Of a stretch of DNA of 5,155 nt, positions 4,816 through 5,155 are shown piece after piece. Within the stretch, counting starts at the first letter, position 1, and every line of letters starts with the position of its first letter. The notes under the pieces were generated by a model. It was not told the DNA's origin and ran no database searches. It saw only the letters and a program-made list of their open reading frames with translations. The DNA is from Candidatus Falkowbacteria bacterium RIFOXYC2_FULL_48_21 (GTDB taxonomy: Bacteria; Patescibacteriota; Patescibacteriia; UBA11705; JABHMO01): NCBI GenBank assembly GCA_001778275.1, contig MFGM01000063.1, positions 1-5,155 of the forward strand, written 5' to 3'. The position numbers and the translations under genes are program-made.

Positions 4816-5079
4816 TTATATAACTCGTGAAGCCTTCTGATCATTTTCTTCCCATGTACATTTTATATCGTATTCCAACCTTCTAACAGACTCACCTCTA
4901 TACAAATTTTGAAGTACTCTTTCTATATCGTTTTTAATTGACGTGGCATTATCGAATGAAGTTACAGAACGATCAACGCAACGTGTTAATTCATTGTATA
5001 GAACAATCAAATTTTTGAAAAACTGATCCAAATCATTGACGGAAGGTATTTTATATAAAATACTACCCGGGTCTGTCAA
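4816..5079 (-). CDS. Doubtful 87-codon hypothetical protein
   Basis: The frame is open from a TAA at 5107-5109 to the stop at 4816. It contains no Met codon at all: the first possible start is TTG at 5079. That TTG is also the first half of a perfect TTGACA -35 element, whose transcript would begin near 5043, inside the frame. The next TTG (5029-5031, residue 17) has no Shine-Dalgarno. Residue composition is protein-like, with charged and hydrophobic positions mixed (for example DLDQFFKNLIVLYNELTR), and there is no membrane segment. No family is recognised. It may be a small gene with an unusual start, the truncated end of an older gene, or simply an untranslated leader of the surface gene. 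Confidence 0.3.
   Translation of the reverse strand: MTDPGSILYKIPSVNDLDQFFKNLIVLYNELTRCVDRSVTSFDNATSIKNDIERVLQNLYRGESVRRLEYDIKCTWEENDQKASRVI
5046..5063. promoter_or_regulatory. Perfect 18-bp palindrome over the -10 (operator candidate)
   Basis: GTATTTTATATAAAATAC is its own reverse complement over all 18 bases. It covers the -10 of the minus-strand promoter. A weaker plus-strand promoter, TTGACG (5036-5041) and AATACT (5059-5064) at 17 bases, also overlaps it. A dimeric repressor bound here would block both. AT-richness makes chance symmetry easier. Confidence 0.4.
5050..5079 (-). promoter_or_regulatory. Strong sigma70-type promoter
   Basis: The minus strand reads TTGACA (5079-5074), a consensus -35, then TATAAA (5055-5050) at 18 bases or TATATA (5057-5052) at 16. 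Transcription would start near 5043. The next convincing gene is the surface protein at 4663, which would give a leader of about 380 bases containing the palindromes of the spacer, unless the doubtful small frame is translated. Confidence 0.6.
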
Positions 5080-5155
5080 ATATTTTGTGTAAAGGTTATC
5101 CCCAGATTAATGCGATTAGGAAATTTGATGATGAGTTGATTAAGAATTGTCCCCC

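Noticed and set aside
4412..4840. Plus-strand frame of 142 codons crossing the start of the surface gene and the GC-rich spacer.
   Set aside because: It is the complement of the surface-gene coding sequence plus palindromic repeats; low-complexity Leu-Pro runs are typical of translated repeats.
5040..5155. Plus-strand frame reading ...YPQINAIRKFDDELIKNCP to the window end.
   Set aside because: Protein-like, and the weak plus promoter at 5036-5064 points towards it. But it has no ATG or GTG start, only a TTG at 5085, and it is cut by the edge, so I cannot support a gene call.

Overview
The window is bacterial and compact. Every well-supported protein gene lies on the minus strand, so the operon-like order runs from high to low coordinates. 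The main gene (2810-4663) encodes a single-pass membrane protein with a large outer part built from Ig/DUF11-like beta repeats. It is visibly more GC-rich than the stretches around 1-640, 1620-2030 and 4790-5155. The style (tight packing, anchored beta-repeat surface protein without sortase motif, standard stop codons, many intergenic palindromes) would fit a Patescibacteria/CPR genome. That placement is inference and no marker gene proves it.

Layout in the direction of transcription: (1) 5155-4816: a strong sigma70-type promoter whose -10 lies in an 18-bp perfect palindrome, then a doubtful 87-codon reading frame. (2) 4815-4664: a GC-rich spacer with two hairpin palindromes. (3) 4663-2810: the surface protein. 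(4) 2797-2766: another palindrome. (5) 2768-2680: a detached copy of the last 28 codons of the surface gene. (6) 2671-2027: a NYN/PIN-like nuclease-family gene. (7) 2026-1618: a 409-bp gap. On the plus strand it holds a complete small-RNA unit (promoter, three hairpins, intrinsic terminator) and a second terminator. On the minus strand it holds an extended -10 promoter and a probable frameshifted gene remnant. Three DnaA-box-like words also lie there. (8) 1617-826: a xylose-isomerase-like/endonuclease IV-like TIM-barrel protein. (9) 807-640: a second detached copy of the surface gene's last 55 codons, with an internal stop. (10) 638-1: a DUF3800 gene running off the window edge.

The most striking point is that the 3' end of the surface gene occurs three times in the same orientation. 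One copy is the true gene end; the other two sit immediately upstream of the NYN gene and of the DUF3800 gene. The three tails differ mainly at synonymous sites, so they diverged as working genes before ending up here. This looks like a gene-capture hotspot in which accessory genes arrive joined to a piece of the resident gene's tail. Two of the captured genes belong to RNase-like folds, so an accessory or defence role is possible, but the sequence does not show it.
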